Shown piece by piece: positions 34,519 through 43,622 of a DNA stretch of 64,000 nt. This DNA comes from Arthrobacter sp. ISL-5 (lineage in GTDB: Bacteria; Actinomycetota; Actinomycetes; Actinomycetales; Micrococcaceae). A program made the translations under genes and the position numbers. How positions within the stretch are numbered: the stretch's first letter is position 1; each line of letters opens with the position of its first letter. The notes below the pieces were generated by a model, which worked only from the letters and a program-made list of their open reading frames with translations, made no database searches and was not told the DNA's origin. The stretch covers positions 1-64,000 of the forward strand of contig NZ_JAGGPM010000032.1 in the NCBI RefSeq assembly GCF_018613835.1. The letters are read 5' to 3'.

Positions 34519-35645
34519 TTACTTCTTACGATTCACGGTCAAGCTGTGCTGGGGCTGTGCCGGAACAAGGGCTGGTTTATGACCTTCACACGCGGCCGGG
34601 TGCGCTGCCGCGTGAGGCGTTTTGGGCCCCCCGGCAGCGAAGAGGAAGCGCTGCTGGACGGAGTAGCTGACCCCGAGCAGGGCAAGCTCGGTGAGTAGTT
34701 TGGCCGGCAGATCGGGGATGCCGGCACCGGCCAGCGCGGTCAGCAGGGCGTAGTTCGCCGCCAGCAACGACACCGCCAGCGCAACGTAGCGGGCGGCCGT
34801 GGCGGTTGCCGGCTTGTCGCGGCCGTGTTCAAACACGAGCCTGCGGTTGATGAGGTAGTTGCCCGTGGCGCTGATGGCGCGGGCGCCGACGATGGCGGCG
34901 AGCACCGAGTCTGTCAGTGCGCTGAGGACCAGGAAGGCGGCAGTGTCGATGAGGAACCCGGCAAAGGAGGACAGGAAGAACTTCAGCAGCGGGGCATAGA
35001 TGCGCACCGAGTCGGCGAGCGGCCGGAAATGGGACCCGGAGTTGTGTTCCAGGTAGATCGTGGCTATGTCCACGCTGTCGATTCCGTAGCCGGCTGCCTT
35101 GGCTTCGAGGAGGACGTTCAGCTCGTACTCGTAGCGCTCGCCGTAGACGGAGCGGAGCCACGGAAGCATGATGGCCGGGTAGCCGCGCAGGCCGGTCTGG
35201 GTGTCCTGCACGCGCTCGCCGGTGGCCAGCCGGAACAGCCAGCGGGTGGCGGCGTTGCCGAAGCGGCTGCGGGCGGGCACGTCGCCGGCGAAACTGCGGG
35301 AGCCCAGCACCATGGCCGTGGCGGTGCCGCCCGCTCGCTCGGCCACCCGCAGGATGTCCACCACGCTGTGCTGGCCGTCGCTGTCGGCGCAGACGACGTC
35401 CTGGCGGGAAGGTGTTCCTCGATGAAACCGAAGCCGGCCTTGAGGGCGTGGCCCTTGCCGCGGTTGACGGGATAGTTGATGACGCGGCAACCGAGCCGCG
35501 CGGCGCCGTCGAAAATATGCCGATACGCCGGGCCGCTGCCGTCGTCCACCACCACAAGGGTGAGCCCTGGATCAGCGGCGTGGATCGTGCCGATCAGCTC
35601 CACGAGGTGGGCGTCCGGTTCGTAGGCGGGAATCAGGATGATCAT
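34519..35645 (-). pseudogene. GT2-GtrA fusion glycosyltransferase, one frameshift
   Basis: Two frames make one protein. The first (35645 to about 35410) reads MIILIPAYEPDAHLVELIGTI, VVVDDGSG and NRGKGHALKAGFGFIEEHLP, a GT2 glycosyltransferase N-terminus. The second continues QDVVCADSDGQHSVVDILRVAERA with the DSDGQH metal motif. It runs through membrane helices into a C-terminal GtrA-like domain (ISATGNYLINRRLVFEHG). One base is missing near 35406-35411 on the coding strand. GT2-GtrA proteins typically transfer a sugar onto lipid carriers or surface polymers. The stop of the phosphodiester glycosidase gene lies 9 bases upstream. Confidence 0.82.
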
Positions 35646-35654
35646 GCCCGGACC

Positions 35655-36618
35655 TCACTTGCCGATGTAGAGGATGTCGGAGGTGCCGCGTTCTTTGTTG
35701 GCGCCGAGGGGGTTGTTGACCAGCGCGCCGTCGAAGTACATGGTGGAGGATCCGCCGCCGTCCAGGTTGTACGCGGTGGTGGCGCCCAGGTCCTTCATGA
35801 TCTGCGCCATTCCGGTCATGGTGACGCCTGCGCTGTAGCCGGGGCTGCGGCCGTCCACCACCACGAATACGAGGTGGTTTGTCCCGATGACGCCCACCGC
35901 GGTGCGCGGCTGCTCGCCCTGGATGGAGTGGTTCCCGAAGTTGGTGTCCACCTCGACGTCCTCGATGCCGTCGACGATGTTGCCGTCCTGCAGGACCGCG
36001 GGGCCGAAGGAGAGAGTGTTCCACACGCCGTCGGCTACCAGTTGCTCGGCGTTGGTAGCGGTTTCGTCGTAGACCTTGACGGTGCCGTCACGGTAGAAAG
36101 CCAGCCCCTGGCGGGCTCCTTCGTCCCGGTAGACCATTCCGTTGCGGATGACGATTCCCGTGTCCCGGAACCCGTAATAGTCGCCGTTGATGGCGAAGAT
36201 GGCGTTGTGGTCGGCGGCGATCGCCGCCGTGGTTTCGGTGATGTTTTCACCGAAACTGTCGTTCGCGAAAGCGGACTTGAGCGTGGTCGCGTCGTCCAGG
36301 ACGACGTCGGCAACGTAGTACGTGACGGTGCTGTCACCGCTGCCGGTGACCACGGTGGAGATGTTGATGCTGGAGCCGTCTGCGGTGTAGGACGTGTCCG
36401 TCACGGTGGCCGCGGACGAGCCCACAGTGTTGGTTTCCGAGGTCACGCCTGGCTGGCTTCGTATGCGGATACGTCAGAGATTTCCACGTGCTGGATCACA
36501 AACCGGTCCAGCGCCCAGGCCTCGCGCCTCCGGCGGAAAGTGTGAGCGCGAGGCCTGCCGCGAGGATAGCCCGACGCGTCGGCTTGGATTTGCTGGGTGG
36601 GTTCTTTTGGGAGGTCAT
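35655..36618 (-). pseudogene. Phosphodiester glycosidase (NAGPA-type), two 5' frameshifts
   Basis: The signal segment from ATG 36618 (MTSQKNPPSKSKPTRRAILAAGLALTLSAGG) is in one frame. AWALDRFVIQHVEISDVSAYEASQA is in a second, and the enzyme domain (from 36446 on) in a third. One base is missing near 36518-36528 and one near 36445-36449. The enzyme domain is intact: AFANDSFGENI, IFAINGDYYGFRDTGIVIRNG, NLDGGGSSTMYFDG, and RGTSDILYIGK at the end. The family cleaves sugar-phosphate diesters, as in the uncovering enzyme of lysosomal targeting. Export through the N-terminal region would place it outside the membrane, near the surface polymer genes. First gene of the operon. Confidence 0.78.
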
Positions 36619-36790
36619 GCATCATTTCTAGGTTCCGGACTTATACCGGCCGTGAGCCCCTCATTTGAGGGAGCTGTGAAAGCGGGTGAACGGGCGGCCG
36701 GTCTCCGCGGCGTGCGGCCGGTCACTGCGGGCCTGCGCCGGAGGCGATAGTGTGATTCCGGGTTAGTACCAAGCTTCGAAAGGGTCAACG

Positions 36791-37594
36791 TTGACTGCTG
36801 CACTGCCGGAACTCGCCGACGGCGACTTCTACTACCAGGACCTGGGAGGCGGACGCTTCCGCTCCACCATCCACGCCCAGGGGGCCTGGAACGAGCACGA
36901 ACAACACATGGCTCCGGCCTCCGGACTGCTGGCGGACCGGCTGGACCGGCACGAGCCCCGCAGCGACGTGCGCATGGCGAGGCTGAGCTACGAGATCCTG
37001 GGACTGATTCCCGGCGGCGAATTCGAAGTGGTCACCAAGACGCTCCGGCCCGGCCGGACCATAGAACTCGTGCAGGCAGAACTGCTGGCTGCAGGACGGG
37101 TGGCCATCAGGGCAACGGCCTGGCGGATGATCACCAGCGACACATCCGCCGTCGCCGCGATCGAAGACGCCGTCATTCCGTCACCGGACGAATGCAAGCC
37201 CTACGACGGCTCAAGCGTCTGGCCGGGAGGGTACATCCGCTCGCTCGAAATGCGGGTGGCAGAGGGGCACCGGCCCGGTGCGGGCAAGGTGTGGCTGCGT
37301 ACCGACCATCCGCTGACTGATGCTGCCGACAGCACCGACCTGGCCCGGCTGATGGGGCTCGTGGACACTGCCAACGGTATCGCCGCGCGGGTTCCACCCG
37401 GCAAGGACAGCTACGCCTTCCCCAACCTGGACCTGCAGATCCACATGTACCGCAGGCCCGAGGGTGAATGGCTCGGCCTGGACAACGCCGTGTCCTTCGG
37501 CGCTGACGGGATCGGGCTCACGTCAACGGTGCTGCACGACCTCACGGGGCCGTTCGGCCGGGCGGAGCAGATCCTCACGCTGCGGAAATCCTGA
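36791..37594 (+). CDS. TesB-like acyl-CoA thioesterase family protein
   Basis: The protein has 267 residues with TTG start 36791 (AAAGGG about 8 bases upstream; no nearby ATG). It shows the two-hotdog layout. The first repeat has GGRFRSTIHAQGAWNEHEQHMAPASGLLADRLD and VRMARLSYEILGLIPGGEF. The second has TDLARLMGLVDTANGIA and FPNLDLQIHMYRRPEGEWLGLDNAVSFGADG. The pattern is that of TesB-type thioesterases acting on acyl-CoA; chain-length preference unknown. The intergenic region to the left (36619-36790) probably holds its promoter and that of the divergent phosphodiester glycosidase operon. Confidence 0.82.
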   Translation: MTAALPELADGDFYYQDLGGGRFRSTIHAQGAWNEHEQHMAPASGLLADRLDRHEPRSDVRMARLSYEILGLIPGGEFEVVTKTLRPGRTIELVQAELLAAGRVAIRATAWRMITSDTSAVAAIEDAVIPSPDECKPYDGSSVWPGGYIRSLEMRVAEGHRPGAGKVWLRTDHPLTDAADSTDLARLMGLVDTANGIAARVPPGKDSYAFPNLDLQIHMYRRPEGEWLGLDNAVSFGADGIGLTSTVLHDLTGPFGRAEQILTLRKS

Positions 37595-37628
37595 CCTGCG
37601 CTGATTTCCTGGCCTGCGCCCGCTGCGG

Positions 37629-38012
37629 CTAGTGGAAGACGAGCCAGCCGGCCAGCGTGGCGAGCGCCGTCAGCAGCGCGCCCCAGGCCATGTCAACGAG
37701 GATCAGCTGCAGTGGCCAGGCCTTGAGCGTAGCGGCGTTGGTCAGGTCATAGGTCGCGTAGGCGAACGCGCCCAGCGCTGCTCCGTACCCGACGGCGGTC
37801 AGCCAGCTGCCTCCGTCGAGCGCCGGCCGCAAGGCAAAAAAGACAATTCCCGCAATGTAAATCACGTAGAAAGCCACGGCGTAACCTAGATGGGGCCGGT
37901 CCGCCAGCAAGTCACCGATGTGGCTGCGGTAGAACGGGTTCATGAGCTTGAGCCATACGGCGTCGATGGCGGCGAAGGCAGCGGCAACGACCAGGAATTG
38001 CAATATGACCAT
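37629..38012 (-). CDS. DUF2177 family membrane protein
   Basis: The protein has 127 residues from ATG 38012; the Shine-Dalgarno is weak. Four hydrophobic segments and the family signature IDAVWLKLMNPFYRSHIGDLLADRPHLGYAVAFYVIYIAGIVFF match DUF2177. It is an integral membrane protein of unknown role. Its start codon is only 16 bases from the start of the divergent lipoate ligase gene. Confidence 0.82.
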   Translation of the reverse strand: MVILQFLVVAAAFAAIDAVWLKLMNPFYRSHIGDLLADRPHLGYAVAFYVIYIAGIVFFALRPALDGGSWLTAVGYGAALGAFAYATYDLTNAATLKAWPLQLILVDMAWGALLTALATLAGWLVFH

Positions 38013-38028
38013 AAGGGAGCTTAGCAAT

Positions 38029-38778
38029 ATGCAGCAGACCGGGGCTGACTCGCGGACACTGACCGTCGTCCGCCAGGAGAAGTCGCTGGGGGCTGTCAGG
38101 GACCTTGACTTCGGGATCGAGCTGCTGGGCCAGGCCAAGACCGGCCGGATCGGGCCGACCCTGCGGCTGTACCGGCCGGCGCCGACGGTGGCCTTCGGGC
38201 AGCGCGACACGCATCTGACCGGGTTCGGCGCCGCTGCGCAGGCCTGCCGCGAACTGGGCTTTGAGCCGCTGATCCGGAAGGCCGGAGGGCGCGCGGCGGC
38301 CTATCACGAAGGCACGCTGATCATCGACCACGTGGAGCCGCACGCCGACGCCATCTCGGGATCCAAGGGCCGGTTCGCATTCTTCGGCGAGATGCTGGCG
38401 CAGGCGCTGCGGAGTGCCGGCGTGCAGGCCGCTGTCGGGGAAATCCCGGGCGAGTACTGCCCAGGTGAGTACAGCGTCCACGGCACGGACCCGCAGTTCC
38501 CGGCGCACCAGGTCAAGCTGGTAGGAACGGCCCAGCGTGTGGTGTCCGGCGGCTGGCTGTTCAGCTCCGTGGTGGTGGTCGAAAACTCGGCGCCAATCCG
38601 CGGCGTCCTCACGGCGAGCTACGCGGCCCTCGGCCTGGACTGGGATCCGGCGACGGCAGGCGCGGTCAACGACCTCGTGCCGCACCTGGACGTCGATGCC
38701 ATCGAAGGCGCCGTGGTCAGTGCCTACGCGGACTACGCAACCCTGGCCCATGCGGAGTTCAGCAGCCTGCACCCGTAG
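38029..38778 (+). CDS. Lipoate-protein ligase family protein
   Basis: The protein has 249 residues from ATG 38029, with GGGAG about ten bases upstream. It is a BPL/LplA-type fold: TLRLYRPAPTVAFGQRDTHL, IRKAGGRAAAYHEGTLIIDHV (variant of the RxxGGGxxxHD motif), GEYCPGEYSVHG and VKLVGTAQRVVSGGWLFSS (the conserved Lys). It attaches lipoate or octanoate to lipoyl domains; whether as ligase or octanoyltransferase is not clear. There is no operon partner. Confidence 0.83.
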   Translation: MQQTGADSRTLTVVRQEKSLGAVRDLDFGIELLGQAKTGRIGPTLRLYRPAPTVAFGQRDTHLTGFGAAAQACRELGFEPLIRKAGGRAAAYHEGTLIIDHVEPHADAISGSKGRFAFFGEMLAQALRSAGVQAAVGEIPGEYCPGEYSVHGTDPQFPAHQVKLVGTAQRVVSGGWLFSSVVVVENSAPIRGVLTASYAALGLDWDPATAGAVNDLVPHLDVDAIEGAVVSAYADYATLAHAEFSSLHP

Positions 38779-38836
38779 GCCGGCAGCCCCCAGGCCTGAC
38801 GGTCTATTCGCTGGAGGGGCTCATTCGTGGAGGCGC

Positions 38837-39199
38837 TTATTCGGTGGACGCCGGGATCTGGCAGATCATGAGGACATTTCCGTCCGGATCCCTGAAGTTG
38901 AACCATTCATCGTCCGTGACGTCCGTCAGTTCCGCGCCGCGGTCTTTCATGAACTCATGGGCTGCCCGGATGTCTGAGGTGTTGAAATGGAAGGCGGGGA
39001 CCCGGAAGACGGCGTCGGGGGAGTAGATCTTGCTGTCGAGGACCAGGCCGGCCCCGTCCATGGGCAGTATGTAGAGGTGGTCAAGCAGGATCTTGTCCTC
39101 GGCGGGCACGCCCAGCATTTCGCAGTACCAGTCACGGGCCTCTTCAATATCGCGGACAGGAACGAAAACGGTGCCGATTTGCGGCGCAACTGCATGCAT
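38837..39199 (-). CDS. VOC/glyoxalase-fold protein
   Basis: The protein has 120 residues from ATG 39199 (GAAGGAT upstream). Paired beta-alpha-beta-beta-beta units: VFVPVRDIEEARDWYCEMLG and AFHFNTSDIRAAHEFMKDRG, ending DEWFNFRDPDGNVLMICQ. Metal ligands in such folds are usually a His/Glu set; here His and Glu residues are present but their role is unproven. Ligand unknown. Confidence 0.78.
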   Translation of the reverse strand: MHAVAPQIGTVFVPVRDIEEARDWYCEMLGVPAEDKILLDHLYILPMDGAGLVLDSKIYSPDAVFRVPAFHFNTSDIRAAHEFMKDRGAELTDVTDDEWFNFRDPDGNVLMICQIPASTE

Positions 39200-39393
39200 G
39201 GCGATCCTTCGTGAGATGGACAGGCACTTGAACCCTAACGCGGGCGCACACCTGCCGCCAGCATGGCGCGGGGTCATGTCATCCGAAGGCCGGCACGACC
39301 TCCGGGACCTGAGGTCGGGCCGGCCCGCCGTGACCTATGCTCGTTGAGTGGCGAAACGCGGCATCTTCGCGTGGCCGGATATTGGGGGAAGTC

Positions 39394-40509
39394 TTGGTAC
39401 TGAAATCTGAGTGTCAGTCAAGGGGAACGGTCAGACTGGCCGCGCAGGCGAAATGCCTGGCGCTCGCCGTCGTGCTTGCAGGTGGACTGGCGGGCTGCGC
39501 GCCCGGTGAACCGGCACCCGGACCGACGGCGACGGTAGGAGCGGGCAGTGTAGTCTCGGGCAAAGCGGTGACGGATAAGCTGGCGGCTGCCCCGGCGGCA
39601 ACAGGAGCGTCAACAGAACCGCGGGACGTTTCCACGTCCCGCGAGATGCCGGGGCCCAAGGTGGCCGATTCGTTTGGCAACGTCGATTTCTACACCACGG
39701 TGGCAGGCGACACTTTCTCGGCCATGACCGCCGCCTTCGGACTGTCAGAGGCGAAGATAACCGAGTTCAACGGACTCACCCCCGGGGCGCCGCTGGTGCC
39801 CGGCAGGACACTCCGCCTCATTCCGGCTGAAGGGCCGCTCCGCGGGGCCACGGGCACGGCGACGGTGGACGCCAACGGCATCCCCTCCACGTACGATGTT
39901 GCGGCGAACGACACCCTGGACGGCATCGCCTACCGCTTCGGCCTCACCCAGGAACAGCTGGCCGAAGCGAACAAGGTCCCCTATGTCCACGAGCAGGGCA
40001 ATGTCTACTTCCTCAAACGCGGGAACCGCATCCAACTGCAGAAGAACCCTGTGGACAGCAGGTCCGGCACCGGGGTAACCGTCACGAACTCGTTCGGGAA
40101 CGCCGATTTCTACACCACCGTGGACGGGGACTCGTTCGACAGCATCGGCTACAAGTTCCGGCGCACAGCACCCCAATTGCTGCTCTACAACCCGGCCTTG
40201 AAGGCGGACAGGCCTATCCCGCCGGGCACCAGGGTGAAACTGATGGCCGGGGATGTCAGGATCACCGGCGCCCGGGGGACGTTTACCGCCGATGCCGCCG
40301 GGGTCCCGCTGACGTACACGACGGCGGCGGGAGACATCGAGCGTCAGGTGGCGTTCCGGTTCAACCTTGCAATTCACGAACTCGAATCCGCGAACCGGCC
40401 TCTGGCGCCCGGCGAGCGCACATGGTTCGCCTTTGCCGATCTTCCGGCCGGCGAACTCGCGCCGGGCCAGGTCATCAGCCTTACGGCAGAGCAGCCGATC
40501 AACAGATAA
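39394..40509 (+). CDS. LysM repeat lipoprotein
   Basis: The protein has about 371 residues. TTG 39394 is taken as start (GGGGGAAG just upstream); upstream in-frame codons lack a ribosome site. Lipobox LAGC follows a hydrophobic core. Then four LysM-like units follow: DFYTTVAGDTFSAMTAAFGLSEAKI, TYDVAANDTLDGIAYRFGLTQEQL, DFYTTVDGDSFDSIGYKFRRTAPQL and TYTTAAGDIERQVAFRFNLAIHEL. Units one and three share an SFGN[VA]DFYTTV lead-in, as do units two and four in their TY start, which points to a duplicated pair. No catalytic domain is present. It probably binds peptidoglycan and is exported and lipid-anchored. Confidence 0.82.
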   Translation: MVLKSECQSRGTVRLAAQAKCLALAVVLAGGLAGCAPGEPAPGPTATVGAGSVVSGKAVTDKLAAAPAATGASTEPRDVSTSREMPGPKVADSFGNVDFYTTVAGDTFSAMTAAFGLSEAKITEFNGLTPGAPLVPGRTLRLIPAEGPLRGATGTATVDANGIPSTYDVAANDTLDGIAYRFGLTQEQLAEANKVPYVHEQGNVYFLKRGNRIQLQKNPVDSRSGTGVTVTNSFGNADFYTTVDGDSFDSIGYKFRRTAPQLLLYNPALKADRPIPPGTRVKLMAGDVRITGARGTFTADAAGVPLTYTTAAGDIERQVAFRFNLAIHELESANRPLAPGERTWFAFADLPAGELAPGQVISLTAEQPINR

Positions 40510-40611
40510 GTAACCCCAACGTATCTCCCGCCCAATCGTCCTGAATCCCGTCGACTTTTCGGCCCAAAGCGGAGCACCATTAAAGGACAGCCGCTGTAAA
40601 GGAGGTCGGTG

Positions 40612-40818
40612 ATGTGCTATTCATCGCGTGAGGATTTCGGCTGGGGCACTAAGAAGGACGCAACCCGGAAGCCTGAAGAGCGCCGGGAGACGACACCTGC
40701 GGAAACCCCGGAACCGAGGGCCCATGCGGACCAAACCAAACTGTGGGCCTTCCTTGCCCGCCGCAGGGAACACCAGGCTCCGAAACCGATGACTGACCGC
40801 ATCCACGAGAAGGTCTAG
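40612..40818 (+). CDS. Small hypothetical protein
   Basis: The protein has 68 residues from ATG 40612 with a strong AGGAGG six bases upstream. It begins MCYSSREDFGWGTKKD, is rich in Lys, Arg and Glu, and has no membrane segment. Such short MCYSSRE proteins recur in Arthrobacter relatives (from memory, not checked). Function unknown. A strong terminator follows. Confidence 0.7.
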   Translation: MCYSSREDFGWGTKKDATRKPEERRETTPAETPEPRAHADQTKLWAFLARRREHQAPKPMTDRIHEKV

Positions 40819-40824
40819 GCACAA

Positions 40825-40860
40825 ACAGGATAGGCACCGCTGCGGCGGTGCCTATCCTGT
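40825..40860. terminator. Strong terminator hairpin
   Basis: Perfect 16-bp stem (40825-40840 with 40845-40860) and a 4-base loop, seven bases past the small gene's stop. It may also serve the convergent LysE gene. Confidence 0.9.
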
Positions 40861-40903
40861 GTTCGGCTGGCCTGCTTTGTTTAGCCGTCAGCACCGACTC
40901 GTG

Positions 40904-41515
40904 TCACGAAGCGACCAGCAGCACAGCCAGCACCGCCATGAGGACGGCGATTCCGCCGTCGAGAATGCGCCAGGCGCCGGGACGGGCGAACACCGGTGCG
41001 AGGAACTTCGCGCCGAAGCCGAGGAGGCTAAACCACAGCGTGCTGCCGGCCACCGCTCCCCAGGCGAATGGCCAGCGGCCATCGGGGCCTTGGCCGGACG
41101 CCAGCGAACCCAGGAGCACCACCGTGTCCAAGTACACGTGCGGATTGAGCCAGGTCAGGGCGACGGCGGTGGTCACCGCCGCGGTCAGCGTGGTCCGGGT
41201 AGTCGGGCCTGAGGCGGCGAGGGCTCCGGGATTCAGGGCACGCCTCGCAGCGATGACGGCATAGGCGAGTAGGAAGGCGGCCCCCGCCCAGCGGACCACT
41301 GCCAGCGCAAGAGGCGCTGCCTGGATCAGGGCGCCCACTCCCGCGACCCCGGCAACGATCAGCACAGCGTCGCTGGCGATGCAGACCCCCACGATGGGTG
41401 CCAGGTGTTCGCGGCGCAATCCCTGGCGCAGCACAAAGGCGTTCTGGGCGCCGATCGCAATGATGAGGGAAAGGCCGGCGCCGAAGCCCGCAAGGAGAGA
41501 TCCGAAAGTTGTCAT
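40904..41515 (-). CDS. LysE/ArgO-type amino-acid exporter
   Basis: The protein has 203 residues from ATG 41515. Six membrane helices with GLSLIIAIGAQNAFVLRQGLRREHL at the start and ALTWLNPHVYLDTVVLLGS in the middle, the LysE signature. It exports basic amino acids (lysine, arginine). Divergent from a LysR-type regulator of the LysG/ArgP kind, the usual partner that activates it; the shared intergenic region is 81 bases. Confidence 0.92.
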   Translation of the reverse strand: MTTFGSLLAGFGAGLSLIIAIGAQNAFVLRQGLRREHLAPIVGVCIASDAVLIVAGVAGVGALIQAAPLALAVVRWAGAAFLLAYAVIAARRALNPGALAASGPTTRTTLTAAVTTAVALTWLNPHVYLDTVVLLGSLASGQGPDGRWPFAWGAVAGSTLWFSLLGFGAKFLAPVFARPGAWRILDGGIAVLMAVLAVLLVAS

Positions 41516-41596
41516 GAAGTCCACTTGCCTGACTCTAGGCGCCGCGGAATCATGAGTACAGCTAAACTTTCTTACCGAGCTTAAGGAAAATTCAGG

Positions 41597-42478
41597 ATGG
41601 ATGCGACGACCGAACAGCTCAGGACGCTGGCAGCCGTGATCGAACACGGCACGTTCGACCGGGCGGCTGAAGCCCTCCATGTGACCTCGTCAGCGGTCAG
41701 CCAGCGGATCAAGGCCCTCGAGCAGCAGACCGGCCGCGTGCTGCTGCTCAGGACCAAGCCCGCCCGGCCCACCAAATCCGGAAGTGTGGTGGTACGGCTG
41801 GCACGCCAGGTGGCCCTCCTCGAAAGTGAGGCCATGGATGAGCTGGGCCTGGAAGGAGCCGGGGCCCGCCCGCGCATACCGCTGGTGATCAACGCCGACT
41901 CACTGGCCACGTGGGTTCTGCCGGCCCTGGCCAGCATCGACCGGACCAGCTTTGAAGTCACCATCGATGACCAGGACCACTCGATCGACCGTCTCCGGGA
42001 AGGCACGGCGATGGCGGCAATAACATCGGACCCGAACCCCGTTCAGGGGTGCATTGCACGGCCCCTCGGCATCATGCGGTACAGGGCGGTGGCCAGCCGG
42101 GTCTTTACCGAGGAGTGGCTACCCGACGGATTCACCGACCAGGCCCTGTCCGCGGCGCCCGTGGTGGTGTTCGACCGCAAGGACGCCCTGCAGGACCGCT
42201 ACCTCGAGCGGCGGCTGGGTGCAGGCGCCGCCCTGCCGCCCCGGCATTACGTGCCCGCATCTGCCGACTTCCTGCGCGCGATCGAACTGGGACTCGGCTG
42301 GGGAATGCTGCCCGACCTTCAGTCCTCGGACGCTATCGCTGCCGGCACGCTGGTCGTCCTCGACGATCAGCGCCACGTCGACGTCCCGCTCTACTGGCAG
42401 CAATGGTCGGTGGAATCCGCCACGCTCACGAGAATTGCGGCGTCGCTGCAAAAAGCTGCGGCCGCCCGGCTCCGCTGA
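41597..42478 (+). CDS. LysG/ArgP-type LysR regulator
   Basis: The protein has 293 residues from ATG 41597, with AAGGAAAA upstream. The N-terminal winged helix has DATTEQLRTLAAVIEHGTFDRAAEALHVTSSAVSQRIKALEQQTG. The C-terminal ligand-binding half contains PLVINADSLATWVLPALA and LGWGMLPDLQS. It probably activates the divergent lysE gene when internal lysine or arginine is high, as LysG does in Corynebacterium. A -10-like TAAACT lies at about 41562-41567. Confidence 0.9.
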   Translation: MDATTEQLRTLAAVIEHGTFDRAAEALHVTSSAVSQRIKALEQQTGRVLLLRTKPARPTKSGSVVVRLARQVALLESEAMDELGLEGAGARPRIPLVINADSLATWVLPALASIDRTSFEVTIDDQDHSIDRLREGTAMAAITSDPNPVQGCIARPLGIMRYRAVASRVFTEEWLPDGFTDQALSAAPVVVFDRKDALQDRYLERRLGAGAALPPRHYVPASADFLRAIELGLGWGMLPDLQSSDAIAAGTLVVLDDQRHVDVPLYWQQWSVESATLTRIAASLQKAAAARLR

Positions 42479-42490
42479 CCTATCCGCGCC

Positions 42491-42748
42491 CTAGGCTGCG
42501 AGCCTGCTCTTGACCTCGGCCGCCGAAGGGTTCGTGGCCGCGGTGCCGTCCGGGAAGAGCACGGTGGGGACGGTGCGGTTGCCTCCGTTGATCTGCTCCA
42601 CGAGCTCGGCGGTGCCATCCACCTCTTCGATGTTAATTTCGGTGTAGCCGATTCCCTGCGCGTCCAGCTGCTTCTTGAGCCGGTTGCAGTAGCCGCACCA
42701 GGTGGTCGAAAACATGGTGATGGTGCCGTCTTCGGGAGTGAAATCCAC
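42491..42748 (-). CDS. mrx1: Mycoredoxin/glutaredoxin
   Basis: The protein has 85 residues from the GTG at 42748, preceded by GAGGAGAG. Thioredoxin fold with active site CGYC (FSTTWCGYCNRLKKQL), cis-Pro loop RTVPTVLFPDG and a TNPSA helix near the end. The CGYC centre is that of mycoredoxin, which uses mycothiol to reduce mixed disulfides in Actinobacteria. Convergent with lysG, 12 bases apart. Confidence 0.9.
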   Translation of the reverse strand: MDFTPEDGTITMFSTTWCGYCNRLKKQLDAQGIGYTEINIEEVDGTAELVEQINGGNRTVPTVLFPDGTAATNPSAAEVKSRLAA

Positions 42749-42850
42749 AGAGCTCTCCTCAGGTTGCTGTGTTGCTGTCAGTTCGTTCGTCTCAACGGTA
42801 ACCCGGGTGCCGGTATTCCCCCGCCTCTGTTGCGATGGCATGCTGGTGCC

Positions 42851-43600
42851 ATGTGTGGACGCTACGTCATGGCCAGGGCGGTCGGGGACCTGCTGGCGGA
42901 ATTCGACGCCGAAATCGAAAACGAAATAGAGATCCCGCCGTCGTGGAACATCGCGCCCACCGACGGTGCCCCCATCGTCCTTGAGCGGCTAATCGACGGC
43001 GGGACGGTCCGCCAGTTGCACGTCGCGCGCTGGGGGCTGGTGCCGTCCTGGGCAAAGAGCCCGGGCATCGGCCCCAAGATGATCAATGCCCGGAGTGAAA
43101 GCGTGCTGGAGAAGCCCGCCTTCCGCAAAGCGGTCCAGTCACGACGCTGCGCCGTGCCGGCGGACGGGTACTACGAATGGAAGCAGGGTGAGGGCCGCAG
43201 CAAGCAGCCCTATTACGTCCGGCCCAGGGACGGCTCCGGCATGGTCTTCGCGGGCCTTTATGAATGGTGGAAGGACCCGTCCAAGGCGCAGGACGACCCC
43301 GCCCGCTGGATGCTTTCGATGTCCATCATGACGGCGGATTCACCGCCGGCAGGTGCGGAGCACACAGTTTTCGGCGAGCTCACCGCGCTCCACGACCGCG
43401 TCCCCCTTCCCATGAACCGGGAAACGATGGCGGCCTGGATCGATCCGCAGGCGGACGATGCAGCCGGCCTGGTGGACCTGGTCCGCTCGGGGGTGAAGGA
43501 TGTTGCCGCCGGCTGGCGCGTGGACTCCGTCGGCACGGCCGTCGGAAATGTCCGCAACAATTCCCCGGAGCTCATCGAACCCGTAGAGGCACTGTTCTGA
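42851..43600 (+). CDS. SOS response-associated peptidase (SRAP/HMCES-like)
   Basis: The protein has 249 residues from ATG 42851. Catalytic Cys2 after the initiator Met (MCGRYV), WNIAPTDGAPIV, ARWGLVPSWAK, MINARSESV, GYYEWK (Glu) and EHTVFGEL (His) make the complete SRAP set. Family members form a covalent thiazolidine link to abasic sites in single-stranded DNA and protect them. The gene is alone; I found no LexA box just upstream of it. Confidence 0.92.
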   Translation: MCGRYVMARAVGDLLAEFDAEIENEIEIPPSWNIAPTDGAPIVLERLIDGGTVRQLHVARWGLVPSWAKSPGIGPKMINARSESVLEKPAFRKAVQSRRCAVPADGYYEWKQGEGRSKQPYYVRPRDGSGMVFAGLYEWWKDPSKAQDDPARWMLSMSIMTADSPPAGAEHTVFGELTALHDRVPLPMNRETMAAWIDPQADDAAGLVDLVRSGVKDVAAGWRVDSVGTAVGNVRNNSPELIEPVEALF

Positions 43601-43622
43601 TACCGGCAACCGGCGGCAGAAA

